Position numbers and translations under genes: made by a program | DNA from: Gammaproteobacteria bacterium | GTDB taxonomy: Bacteria > Pseudomonadota > Gammaproteobacteria > Coxiellales > Coxiellaceae | DNA length: 64,000 nt | NCBI GenBank assembly: GCA_030425685.1 | Contig: JAUIAD010000005.1 | Coordinates: 97,093 to 161,092 of the forward strand | Reading direction: 5' to 3' | Notes under the pieces: model-generated | Databases searched by the model: none | Told to the model about the DNA's origin: nothing | The model's input: only the letters and a program-made list of their open reading frames with translations | Part shown: one piece after another, positions 35,826-43,722 of the stretch | Layout: the number at the start of each line of letters is the position of its first letter | Numbering within the stretch: the stretch's first letter is position 1

Positions 35826-36851
35826 TCAGGCCTCTTGTATAAGTTGTGGCAGCTGTTCAGATTCTGGTCTTATCTTATTGCCTTCCTCGGTATTAAAGAA
35901 CATCGGGTCAATAATGGTTTCAACTTTATTTGATAGGCTAACATGAACGGAGCTATTGCTTTGATGATTCGCGTTGACATTTTGGATCATAACCGCGGTA
36001 TCGAATTCCTTTATTAGGGCGGTAAGCTCTTTGCTGAATTCGATATCTGAGGAAATCTCTTTCTTGGTTTTGATGCCTAATTTGTTTCTTACAGAATTAA
36101 TATGTGCTTCAACGGTACGAGCGCTGAGAAACAGCTCGGAAGCAATTTTTTTGAACGTGTAACCCCTCACAGCTAGATTTAAGCATTGCAGCTCGCGACG
36201 GCTTAGATAGGTTTCATCACCAAAGCCATCTAAATAATAACGTTTTGTTTGGATAGCTTTCATAAAACGGTCTCTTGCTTCTTGTGTCACTGGGCAGTCA
36301 GCATTGTGTAAGTTTCGTTCGGGACGATTAATCTCGTATTTTAGCTTCTGTTTCTTGGCGGCTTTAAGAATGTCTTTGCCTTTGTATTTAAAATAGCGAA
36401 TAAACTGCTTAATGGCCTTCTGATGAACGTAGAAATCTCTAAGTAATGTTTTGTTGTCTTCATCTGCACTTAATATGACAAGTTCAGAGTAGCCTAGGTA
36501 GTTTCTAAGGTAAGCAACACTATGTGCTAAGCCAAACTTTTCACGAATGGGCGCAATGACTTTTCTGCCGTACTCTGAGTCTGGGTTGGCATATTCGTGA
36601 ACAACAACGGGTGTTGGTGTATAGGCAAGATCGTGTACGGGTCCACCGACTTCATTAAGATTATTATCCCAATAGAAATCGTCAATATCGCGATTGCTGC
36701 CGAGGGAAAAGTAGGTCTTGTTCCAGTAGAAGCGTACAAAAGCAAAATTCTTGACGTTTAGCAGGCGATAAATAGGCTCTGCTAATTTAGCAATTTTATC
36801 AGCATTTGCTCGAAACGGATGATTTGGGCCTACCCCGAGATTGTTCGCCAT
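35826..36851 (-). CDS. LuxR-type regulator, second of a tandem pair
   Basis: 341 residues, roughly 60 percent identical by eye to the 34490-35530 protein. It has the same aromatic N-terminal domain (FYWNKTYFSLGS, FYWDNNLNEVGGP), the HTH LSRRELQCLNLAVRGYTFKK followed by SARTVEAHINSVRNKL, and the C-terminal IIDPMFFNTEEGN element. The HTH is almost invariant between the copies, so they may share binding sites and cross-regulate; the tails diverge more. Each has its own promoter with a long spacer between, so they are separate transcription units formed by duplication. Confidence 0.85.
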   Translation of the reverse strand: MANNLGVGPNHPFRANADKIAKLAEPIYRLLNVKNFAFVRFYWNKTYFSLGSNRDIDDFYWDNNLNEVGGPVHDLAYTPTPVVVHEYANPDSEYGRKVIAPIREKFGLAHSVAYLRNYLGYSELVILSADEDNKTLLRDFYVHQKAIKQFIRYFKYKGKDILKAAKKQKLKYEINRPERNLHNADCPVTQEARDRFMKAIQTKRYYLDGFGDETYLSRRELQCLNLAVRGYTFKKIASELFLSARTVEAHINSVRNKLGIKTKKEISSDIEFSKELTALIKEFDTAVMIQNVNANHQSNSSVHVSLSNKVETIIDPMFFNTEEGNKIRPESEQLPQLIQEA

Positions 36852-36881
36852 ATTGACCTCTTTTCATATATACTAGTCAAT

Positions 36882-36909
36882 ATTTTACCTATTTCTGTTC
36901 AAAATTCAA
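36882..36909 (-). promoter_or_regulatory. Promoter of the second LuxR gene
   Basis: On the minus strand TTGAAT (36909-36904), 16 nt, TAAAAT (36887-36882), ending 30 bp before the start codon. It parallels the promoter of the duplicate gene. Confidence 0.6.
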
Positions 36910-37084
36910 GCATTTTTTACTTTTTTGGGGTTGTGTAGCTGGGGTAAAAGATGGTATATATCTATATAAAACAGTAAGTTATTATATTATCTGCTTTATC
37001 ACGCCAGTGTGTTGCTAAAACTGTATTAATATAAGGCATTAGCTGGGGTTTGGTGTTGCAAAAGGGCTGGTTTCTATTGCAAGT

Positions 37085-37148
37085 GAGCGGCTTAGCATGC
37101 TTATCAGCCGCTCTAATGTCATTTTTCCCCGTAAGCTAGCTTTTACGG
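37085..37148. terminator. Two hairpins after the CGL-like gene
   Basis: GAGCGGCT/AGCCGCTC (37085-37113, 8 bp) and CCGTAA/TTACGG (37129-37148) lie 35-98 bp beyond the stop of the minus-strand gene. Probably transcription termination; T-runs are short. The rest of 36910-37182 shows nothing else. Confidence 0.4.
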
Positions 37149-37182
37149 CGAGAACCTGGTTCTTGCCCACCTTAGCGAGAGG

Positions 37183-38349
37183 CTATCCAGCCAACGCTTG
37201 GTCTAGATCGCTGATTAGATCCTCGGTATTTTCAATACCCACTGACAGACGAATAAAGCCATCGGTCATACCAAGCTTTTGTCGTGTCTCAGCGGGAATG
37301 GTCGCATGTGTCATAATCGCGGGGTGTTCAATAAGGCTTTCCACGCCCCCTAAGCTTTCTGCCAAGGCAAAGATTTGGCAGCGTTCTAGCATTCGCTTAG
37401 TGCCATCAAGGTCAAGCTCTAGTTCTGCGGATACCATGCCACCAAATAAAGGCATTTGCTGCTTAGCGAGCTCATGCTGAGGGTGGGATGCTAAGCCTGG
37501 GTAGTATACTTTCTTCACTTTGTCGTGATTTTCCAGCCATTTCGCGACTTTTAGCGCGCTTTCGCAGTGTCGTTCCATGCGGATGGCTAGTGTCTTCAGT
37601 CCGCGTAAGGCTAAAAAGCTATCAAAAGGTCCGGCAATGGCGCCGACAGCATTTTGCAGGTATTGAATTTTTTCACGCAGTTCGTCATTGTTGCCGACGA
37701 CCACCATGCCTCCTACCATATCGGAATGGCCATTTAGGTATTTGGTTGCCGAATGGATAATAAGGTCAAAACCGAGGTCCAAAGGTTGTTGTAGGATTGG
37801 TGTTGCGAAGGTGTTATCAGCAACGGCGATTAAGTTGTGCTTTTTGGCGAATTCGGCCACTTGTTTTAAGTCGACCAATTTAAGCATCGGGTTGCTCGGT
37901 GATTCTACCCAAATCATTTTGGTATTGTCTTGCAGATTTGCTTCGAGCGCGCTGAGATCATTGCAGTCGACAAAGGAAAAGCTTAAACCAGCAGACCGTT
38001 TGCGCACTTGTTCAAATAAGCGAAAGGTGCCGCCATAAACATCATCCATCACCAAAACATGGTCGCCAGGATTTAAAATTTCTATGGTTGTTGCAATTGC
38101 CGCCATGCCTGACGCAAAGGCAAAACCTTGTTGGCCGTTTTCCAAATCAGCAACGCATCGTTCATAGGCAAACCGCGTTGGGTTTTGTGAGCGTGAATAC
38201 TCAAAACCTTTGTGCTTTCCTGGGCTCTCTTGAATATAGGTGGAGGTTGCATAAATGGGCGTCATCACCGCGCCGGTGCTAGGGTCGGGGGATTGTCCAG
38301 CATGAATCACACGTGTTTCAATGTTTAAATTTTTGTGTTTGTCTGTCAT
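37183..38349 (-). CDS. Cystathionine gamma-lyase / gamma-synthase
   Basis: PLP enzyme of the Cys/Met metabolism family; 388 residues. Conserved segments: ETRVIHAGQ, YSRSQNPTRFAYE, FASGMAAIAT, and SATKYLNGHSDMVGG with the PLP Lys near residue 204, then the late SLGGVESLIEHPA and IRLSVGIENTEDL. The adjacent CBS-like gene favours the lyase (cystathionine to cysteine) of reverse transsulfuration over MetB synthase, but the two activities cannot be separated safely by eye. It is on the same strand as the CBS-like gene with a 219-bp spacer containing a palindromic repeat. Confidence 0.9.
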   Translation of the reverse strand: MTDKHKNLNIETRVIHAGQSPDPSTGAVMTPIYATSTYIQESPGKHKGFEYSRSQNPTRFAYERCVADLENGQQGFAFASGMAAIATTIEILNPGDHVLVMDDVYGGTFRLFEQVRKRSAGLSFSFVDCNDLSALEANLQDNTKMIWVESPSNPMLKLVDLKQVAEFAKKHNLIAVADNTFATPILQQPLDLGFDLIIHSATKYLNGHSDMVGGMVVVGNNDELREKIQYLQNAVGAIAGPFDSFLALRGLKTLAIRMERHCESALKVAKWLENHDKVKKVYYPGLASHPQHELAKQQMPLFGGMVSAELELDLDGTKRMLERCQIFALAESLGGVESLIEHPAIMTHATIPAETRQKLGMTDGFIRLSVGIENTEDLISDLDQALAG

Positions 38350-38453
38350 GTTAACCTCAATGTAATAATCTATTTAACGTTGTTGGGCAGTAGCTTTGCA
38401 AAGTCTACTGTTAAATTTTTAGCACTGAATCAATGCAGCTGTTCTAACTCACC

Positions 38454-38528
38454 GTCATCCCAGCGAAAGCTGGGATCTTTTAGCTCTGGCAGCTTTATCA
38501 AGAGATCCTGAAGCAAGTTCAGGATGAC
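38454..38528. repeat. GTCATCC palindromic element
   Basis: GTCATCCCAGCGAAAGCTGGGATC followed by AGATCCTGAAGCAAGTTCAGGATGAC. Each half is a hairpin, and the ends GTCATCC/GGATGAC pair as well. Same family as the 4420-4532 units. Confidence 0.7.
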
Positions 38529-38568
38529 ATCAGTTTTGGCAACTGTCTTAAGTTATTGGTGAATTTAT

Positions 38569-39525
38569 TTATTCAGCAACAAATTTGTTTTCTTGCATCC
38601 ATTTATCATCAGCAAACTTCGTCATATAATTACGAATAGAGTCTGGTAATAAGACTAAACAACGGTCACCTTCTTTTAATTTCTGTGCTGCTTGCAAAGC
38701 TGCCCAAACAGCACCGCCTGATGAGCCGCCGATTAATAATCCCTCTTCTCTAATAAGGCGTCTAGCCATCAAAAAGGAATCTTTGTCATTAATTTTTATA
38801 TAGTTATCAACTAAATCATTATCAAGGACATCGGGAAAAAAGTCATAGCCTATACCTTCAACCAGATAGGGTTTTACTTCATCGCCGCCACCAAGAATAG
38901 AGCCAATAGGATCAACACCGATAATTTGAATAGCTGGGTTTGCTTCTTTTAACCCTTTAGCAACGCCGGTAATCGTGCCACCGGTGCCAACGCCCATCAC
39001 GACCATTTTTAATTGATCGCCCATATCATTTAAAATTTCCTGCGCCGTTGTGCGGTAATGAATGCCAGGATTTTCTGGATTGCCGTATTGATCTAAAATA
39101 TGAGAGTTAGGAATTTCTTCATTAAGCTTTTTCGCTAATGAAATATGGCTGTCAGGGGCGTCCCAAGCAGCTTCAGTGGGGGTGCGATAAATTTTTGCGC
39201 CCAAGGCTTTTAGCACCACTGCTTTTTCATGGCTCATTTTTTCAGGCATGGTGATAATTACCTGATAGCCCTTGACTGCACCGGCTAAGGCTAAGCCAAT
39301 GCCAGTATTACCAGATGTTGGTTCGATTAGTGTGTCGCCAGGTTTTATCTGGCCAGACTTTTCCGCTTCTGCCACCATGGCGTAACCAATGCGGTCTTTT
39401 ACCGAGCCGCCTGGGTTGAAAAATTCACACTTGCCATATAATTCACAAGGAAGATCTTTGCCAATGCGATTAAATCTGACGCACGGGGTTTTACCGATGG
39501 CTTGGAGAATATTTTCGATGACCAT
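38569..39525 (-). CDS. Cystathionine beta-synthase-like catalytic core (eukaryote-like)
   Basis: PLP fold-type II enzyme of 318 residues. Lys43 in [11 protein letters not shown] binds PLP, TSGNTG binds substrate, and VGTGGTITG binds phosphate. Several stretches follow eukaryotic CBS rather than bacterial Cys[37 protein letters not shown] and [19 protein letters not shown]. It lacks the C-terminal regulatory CBS pair and heme region of the human enzyme. Probable reaction: serine plus homocysteine to cystathionine. Its neighbour at 37183 could then release cysteine. O-acetylserine sulfhydrylase activity is an alternative. Confidence 0.87.
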   Translation of the reverse strand: MVIENILQAIGKTPCVRFNRIGKDLPCELYGKCEFFNPGGSVKDRIGYAMVAEAEKSGQIKPGDTLIEPTSGNTGIGLALAGAVKGYQVIITMPEKMSHEKAVVLKALGAKIYRTPTEAAWDAPDSHISLAKKLNEEIPNSHILDQYGNPENPGIHYRTTAQEILNDMGDQLKMVVMGVGTGGTITGVAKGLKEANPAIQIIGVDPIGSILGGGDEVKPYLVEGIGYDFFPDVLDNDLVDNYIKINDKDSFLMARRLIREEGLLIGGSSGGAVWAALQAAQKLKEGDRCLVLLPDSIRNYMTKFADDKWMQENKFVAE

Positions 39526-39662
39526 TTATTACACCTTTTAGATGGGGTTGAAATCTAGCCAGTATATTGAAGCCTGGGAGGAAACTCAAATGCTATCATG
39601 TATAATAAGCGCACACCCTGTCGGGCTTAAATAGGGAAATGAATAGTAGTGTTATAACGATG

Positions 39663-40097
39663 TTAAGTTTCAATTTGTGATAACCATGCTTTGTTGAGTT
39701 TAGTCATCACGTCTAAGGTTGTTTGCAAGTCCTCTTCTTTAATATTCGTGCTAGCGGTTTTCAATAACTGTAACGCAGATTTTTTTATAGCTTTAACCTT
39801 TGTGATGCCTTGAGGAGTGAGTTTTAACTCAACAAAACGTTTGTCATCTTTGTCGGTTAGGCGTTGTATCAGATTTTGCTTTTCTAGTCTGTCGAGTGAG
39901 CGTGTCAATGAAGATTCCGTTAAAACAATTTCTTTTGCTAATTGATTTTTTGAAATGCCGCTGTGATTACTGAGTCCATATAAAATTCGTTTGTCTGTTG
40001 CTGTAACGTTGTGTTGTTGTAGGATAGGGCGATGCAGTCGCATCCATAGTAAAATATTTTGTCCCCATGTTGAGCGTAGTTTTTCAAAAATATTCAT
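39663..40097 (-). CDS. MarR family transcriptional regulator
   Basis: 144 residues forming a winged helix: TATDKRILYGLSNHSGISKN, then QLAKEIVLTESSLTRSLDRLEKQNLI, with the wing DKDDKRFVELKLTPQG. The frame extends 16 residues further upstream, but AGGAGG lies 8 nt before the ATG at 40097, which decides the start. Regulators of this type usually repress efflux or stress genes and respond to small aromatic ligands. It stands alone, upstream of the CBS-like gene but with its own leader; no target is evident. Confidence 0.88.
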   Translation of the reverse strand: MNIFEKLRSTWGQNILLWMRLHRPILQQHNVTATDKRILYGLSNHSGISKNQLAKEIVLTESSLTRSLDRLEKQNLIQRLTDKDDKRFVELKLTPQGITKVKAIKKSALQLLKTASTNIKEEDLQTTLDVMTKLNKAWLSQIET

Positions 40098-40172
40098 GTG
40101 GTTTCCTCCTGGGGTAAGTATATAGTTTGCTAGGTTTTGATGCAAAAGGGTGGTTGTTTTTGGTGGGTCTGA

Positions 40173-40260
40173 CGGAAGAGTAGAGCGGTTATATTTAATT
40201 AGTTGCGGCGCCGGTTTTACGCAACGACGCGAAGGGGTTGTAAAGGGCGCAAAGGGGAAT
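40173..40260. repeat. Diverged copy of the AAAGACGC-AAGGGG element
   Basis: TCTGACGGA...TTTAATTAGTTGCGGCGCCGGTTTTACGC, then GACGCGAAGGGG and GGCGCAAAGGGG, align with 18089-18170. The right arm of the palindrome is absent, so this copy is truncated. Confidence 0.6.
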
Positions 40261-40398
40261 GTTAAGTTAATAGTGACTCAGCGCTGTAGTTAGGTGTCGT
40301 CATGCCATGGTTTGATATTAGTATCCAGCCATGTATTTGAATTACGAATTATTAACGATAAGTGATAAGAGTAAAAAGTCAGTAATAAGTTATCTAAA

Positions 40399-40431
40399 AC
40401 TAAGATTATTTTAATATCTGTTCGCTATACT
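40399..40431 (+). promoter_or_regulatory. PmrA-box-like promoter
   Basis: ACTAAGATT-AT-TTTAATATC (40399-40418; 13 of 18 positions), 7 nt, then TATACT (40426-40431). The weaker of the five boxes, but with the same spacing to a good -10. Confidence 0.5.
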
Positions 40432-40464
40432 AAAATTCCCCAGGAAATTTTCAAGGAGAAAGCA

Positions 40465-41751
40465 ATGCGAAAAGGCAAAAAAAAAAGTCCTCCCCCAAAA
40501 CCACAAAGAAAGCCGGCTGCTGCTAGTGATGAGCGTAAGGCAAAAGATAGAGAAAATAATAAAGCAGTAAGTGATGATTTAACTGATGGTAGTACTTCTA
40601 CCTCCATAGCCTCTTTTCTAGGTGGTTCTCGCGAAAGTAAAAAATCTATAGCAGAAGCGAGCGGTGAGCGACATCTGCAAGGGCGGCCTGTTGTTCTACT
40701 AAATCTTAGCTGTATCATTACCATTGATAATGAAAAAAAACCACAATATAACGAGGATCTTTTACAATCACTCTCCGCGCATGGCTTAAGGGATGTGGTT
40801 TTGATTGTGCCTGAATGGGTTAATGCAAGTTTGCTGCGTAAGAATCCAGATTATATTGCACATATAAAAGAGACTTTTACCGTTCATGCTGTTGCTACGA
40901 TGGCAGATTTACTTTTTCATCGAAATGACGAAGTAAAAGCGTTTGCAGAGAAGAATCAGGCGCAGTCGCTGCAAGATCCTATCGAGCTAATTAAGGATGG
41001 TGAGTTTGCTGCGCTACAAAATTTTGCCGATGCTAAGCCAGGCACAGCCTTTGCAGCGGCGGCCAAGAACGAAATTGACGATACAGAAGTTGCCAATATT
41101 CATGGTATGACAGCACTCACGGGTGAATATATGGAGTCTGTTAGTGGCAGCGCTATGCCACCTATTTATTTTTTATATGAAATGATTTTAAAAAATAAAT
41201 TTTCTTGGGTTAATGGCGTTGTCTTTATTGATAACGAGGAGAAAAATACCACGGTAGTTAGTAAGATGCACCCAGGGTTATCTGACAAAGAGCCCTTGCC
41301 GTTATTAACGATTGTTAATCCACAAGACAAAGGTGGGAATCCTTCTCTACGCGCTTGCTATGATCAATTTTTGCTGGATGGAGTGCCAACGTTAAAAGTG
41401 TCACTGAATAAAGACAATGTTAGGGCATTTATTATTGGAGTTGTGTTAGGCTGTAAAGCAAAAAGAGAATTGGATAGCAATGAGTACAAGCAATATTGGT
41501 TTATACCCTGTCAGGTTAGCCGTAAGGATAAGATACAGGCAATAGATACATTAGTTGAAGGTTTGAACTACCAGTGTGTCAATCTGGAGGATCATCTTAC
41601 CGCATTGGAAAATGGTGGCTTAAAAACAGCTCTTGAGGTTGTTATTAAGGCAGGGCTTGGAGATTTGGTGTGTAATAAAAAGGTCATCACGCCGACTGAG
41701 CTGGCTCGTAACTTGATTATGAGTGGATCACCATCGTTTGCGGCGAAATAA
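40465..41751 (+). CDS. Unknown lysine-rich protein, possibly degenerate HAD fold, effector candidate
   Basis: 428 residues. The first 40 residues are highly basic and proline-rich (RKGKKKSPPPKPQRK), encoded through a run of ten A, and could direct nuclear import or be a disordered tail. A hydrophobic strand VVLLNLSCIITID near residue 76 sits where HAD proteins carry DxDGT, and GVVFIDNEEKN near residue 255 resembles motif IV. The catalytic Asp pair of motif I is missing, so any HAD relation would be to an inactive form. Arrangement recalls the 18545 protein. AAGGAGA precedes the ATG. PmrA-box-like promoter upstream. Function unknown. Confidence 0.6.
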   Translation: MRKGKKKSPPPKPQRKPAAASDERKAKDRENNKAVSDDLTDGSTSTSIASFLGGSRESKKSIAEASGERHLQGRPVVLLNLSCIITIDNEKKPQYNEDLLQSLSAHGLRDVVLIVPEWVNASLLRKNPDYIAHIKETFTVHAVATMADLLFHRNDEVKAFAEKNQAQSLQDPIELIKDGEFAALQNFADAKPGTAFAAAAKNEIDDTEVANIHGMTALTGEYMESVSGSAMPPIYFLYEMILKNKFSWVNGVVFIDNEEKNTTVVSKMHPGLSDKEPLPLLTIVNPQDKGGNPSLRACYDQFLLDGVPTLKVSLNKDNVRAFIIGVVLGCKAKRELDSNEYKQYWFIPCQVSRKDKIQAIDTLVEGLNYQCVNLEDHLTALENGGLKTALEVVIKAGLGDLVCNKKVITPTELARNLIMSGSPSFAAK

Positions 41752-41768
41752 TGTTGTAATTGCGTGAT

Positions 41769-41845
41769 TACGGTATTCCCTTGGCAATTAAAATGTACTA
41801 TAAACGTTAATAGAACATTTTAATTAGAAAAAAGGGAATACCGTA
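41769..41845 (+). promoter_or_regulatory. Stem-loop covering the ubiK ribosome site and start codon
   Basis: TACGGTATTCCCTT (41769-41782) pairs perfectly over 14 nt with AAGGGAATACCGTA (41832-41845), and AATTAAAATGT (41786-41796) with ACATTTTAATT (41815-41825). The right arm contains the AAGGGA ribosome site and the A of the ubiK ATG. If transcribed, the RNA would hide the start site, as in an RNA thermometer or translational switch. A small palindromic insertion is the alternative. Confidence 0.6.
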
Positions 41846-42090
41846 TGATAGACCCCAAGAATATTAACGATCTTGTAAAACGTTTAGTAGACTCTTTGCC
41901 GAAAGGCCTGACTAACTTACCGAAAGATGTAGAAAAAAACTTTCATAGTGTTTTGCAGTCAACCTTCAATAAGCTCGATTTGGTCACGCGTGATGAGTTT
42001 GATGCGCAGTCAAAAGTGTTGGCACGCACACGCGCCAAGCTTGAGGAGCTCGAAGACAAGCTCAAAGAAATGGAAAAAGCGGATAAGTAA
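41845..42090 (+). CDS. ubiK: Ubiquinone biosynthesis accessory factor UbiK
   Basis: 81 residues of the YqiC/BMFP family: an amphipathic N-terminal helix (NDLVKRLVDSLPKGL), the FNKLDLVTRDEFDAQ segment and a C-terminal coiled coil (LARTRAKLEELEDKLKEME) that trimerises. In E. coli it binds UbiJ and lipids and assists the Ubi complex. Its location immediately before comM (36 bp) is common in gammaproteobacteria; ubiE, ubiJ and ubiB lie 3-6 kb away in this window. Confidence 0.9.
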   Translation: MIDPKNINDLVKRLVDSLPKGLTNLPKDVEKNFHSVLQSTFNKLDLVTRDEFDAQSKVLARTRAKLEELEDKLKEMEKADK

Positions 42091-42126
42091 CCTTTTATCC
42101 AATCTATGAGCAGGGGCTAGAGCATT

Positions 42127-43632
42127 ATGTCATTAGCAGTTGTGCATAGTCGAGCTAGCGCTGGGGTTAGGGCGCTGCCCGTTGATGTTGAGGTGCATTT
42201 GTCAAAAGGCTTGCCGGGATTTTCTATTGTCGGTTTGCCGGAAATGGCTGTTAAAGAAAGTCGTGATCGTGTGCGCAGTGCGATTATCAATAGCAACTTT
42301 GAATTTCCTGCACGGCGAATTATTGTCAACTTAGCGCCAGCCGATTTGCCAAAAGAGGGTGGTCGTTTTGATTTGGCTATTGCGCTGGGGGTGTTGGCTG
42401 CATCGAAGCAGATTCCTTTAACAAGTTTAGCGGATTATGAATTTGCTGGCGAGTTAGCGTTGTCAGGTGACTTGCGTTCGTTTAAAGGGGCGCTGCCGCT
42501 AGCGATTGCTGCCAATAAAGTAACACGACAATTAATTTTGCCACAACAAAATGCACATGAGGCCGCTTTAAAAAAAGGTGGGCGTATTTTTCCCGCTAGG
42601 CATTTGCGTGAGGTCTGTGGTCATTTACAAGGAGCGCAGCCATTAACGCTGCAGCCAATCAACAAAGCGGTATTGACCCCGTTAAAATATCCAGATCTCA
42701 AAGATATAAAAGGTCAAAAGCTGGGTCGCCGAGCTTTGGAAATTGCCGCCGCTGGCGGGCATAGCTTACTGTTAATCGGCCCTCCGGGAACTGGTAAAAC
42801 GATGTTGGCTAGTCGTCTGTGTGGCATTATGCCAATATTATCTGAAGAAGAGGCATTGCAAGTTGCGGCGGTTTATTCAATTAGCCAAGGTGGATTTGAT
42901 CATCAACATTGGTGTCAGCGGCCTTTTCGCTCGCCACATCATACGGCTTCAAGTGTTGCACTGGTAGGTGGTGGCAGACCACCTAAGCCTGGGGAGATCT
43001 CATTAGCACACCGAGGCGTTTTATTTTTGGATGAATTACCAGAATATAATCGCCATGTCTTGGAAGCATTGCGAGAACCCATAGAAGCAGGCAAGGTGAC
43101 TATTTCACGCGCGTCGCATCAAGTGGAGTTTCCGGCAAAGTTTCAATTGGTGGCTGCGATGAATCCTTGTCCCTGTGGCTATCAAACAGACCCCAGCGGA
43201 CGATGTACTTGCACCTTTGAACAAGTGAAGCGTTATCAAATGCGGCTGTCTGGTCCTTTATTAGATCGCATTGATTTGCATGTTGAAATGCAGGCTTTGC
43301 CAAAGTCAGTGTTAGTTGGTCGTAGTCATGAGCAAGTCGAGTCTAGTGAGGTAGTTCGTCAGCGAGTGGTTGCTGCCAGAGATCGGCAACAAGCCCGCTC
43401 AGGAAAAATAAATGCAGATTTATTAGGTGAGGAGCTTGATTTATTTTGTAAGCTTAAAGAAAGTGACTATGTTTTTATCGAAGAAGCCATTAACAGGCTG
43501 GGATTATCGGCGCGTGCTTATCACCGTATTTTGAAAGTTGCTCGTACTATTGCTGATTTGCAAGGGGTTGATGCCATTACGCGCCTGCATTTGCAGGAGG
43601 CGCTAAGTTTTAGAAAGTTGCGTTTGAAATAA
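42127..43632 (+). CDS. comM: YifB/ComM family AAA+ ATPase (branch-migration helicase)
   Basis: 501 residues. The N-terminal ChlI-like domain reads VEVHLSKGLPGFSIVGLPE and VNLAPADLPKEG; the AAA+ core has Walker A GPPGTGKTM and Walker B VLFLDELPE, then AMNPCPCG with the zinc-ribbon-like Cys cluster CPCGY...GRCTC, and a C-terminal helical domain (AYHRILKVARTIADL). ComM promotes branch migration during natural transformation. Starts 36 bp after ubiK and is likely cotranscribed. No other competence gene is in the window. Confidence 0.95.
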   Translation: MSLAVVHSRASAGVRALPVDVEVHLSKGLPGFSIVGLPEMAVKESRDRVRSAIINSNFEFPARRIIVNLAPADLPKEGGRFDLAIALGVLAASKQIPLTSLADYEFAGELALSGDLRSFKGALPLAIAANKVTRQLILPQQNAHEAALKKGGRIFPARHLREVCGHLQGAQPLTLQPINKAVLTPLKYPDLKDIKGQKLGRRALEIAAAGGHSLLLIGPPGTGKTMLASRLCGIMPILSEEEALQVAAVYSISQGGFDHQHWCQRPFRSPHHTASSVALVGGGRPPKPGEISLAHRGVLFLDELPEYNRHVLEALREPIEAGKVTISRASHQVEFPAKFQLVAAMNPCPCGYQTDPSGRCTCTFEQVKRYQMRLSGPLLDRIDLHVEMQALPKSVLVGRSHEQVESSEVVRQRVVAARDRQQARSGKINADLLGEELDLFCKLKESDYVFIEEAINRLGLSARAYHRILKVARTIADLQGVDAITRLHLQEALSFRKLRLK

Positions 43633-43722
43633 AACTGTTATCTAGGAAACCCTTATTTTATTGTATTTAAAAAGAGTTAAGCGTACTCTCTTTTATGCAT
43701 AGGCAAATTATGATGAGGATAC

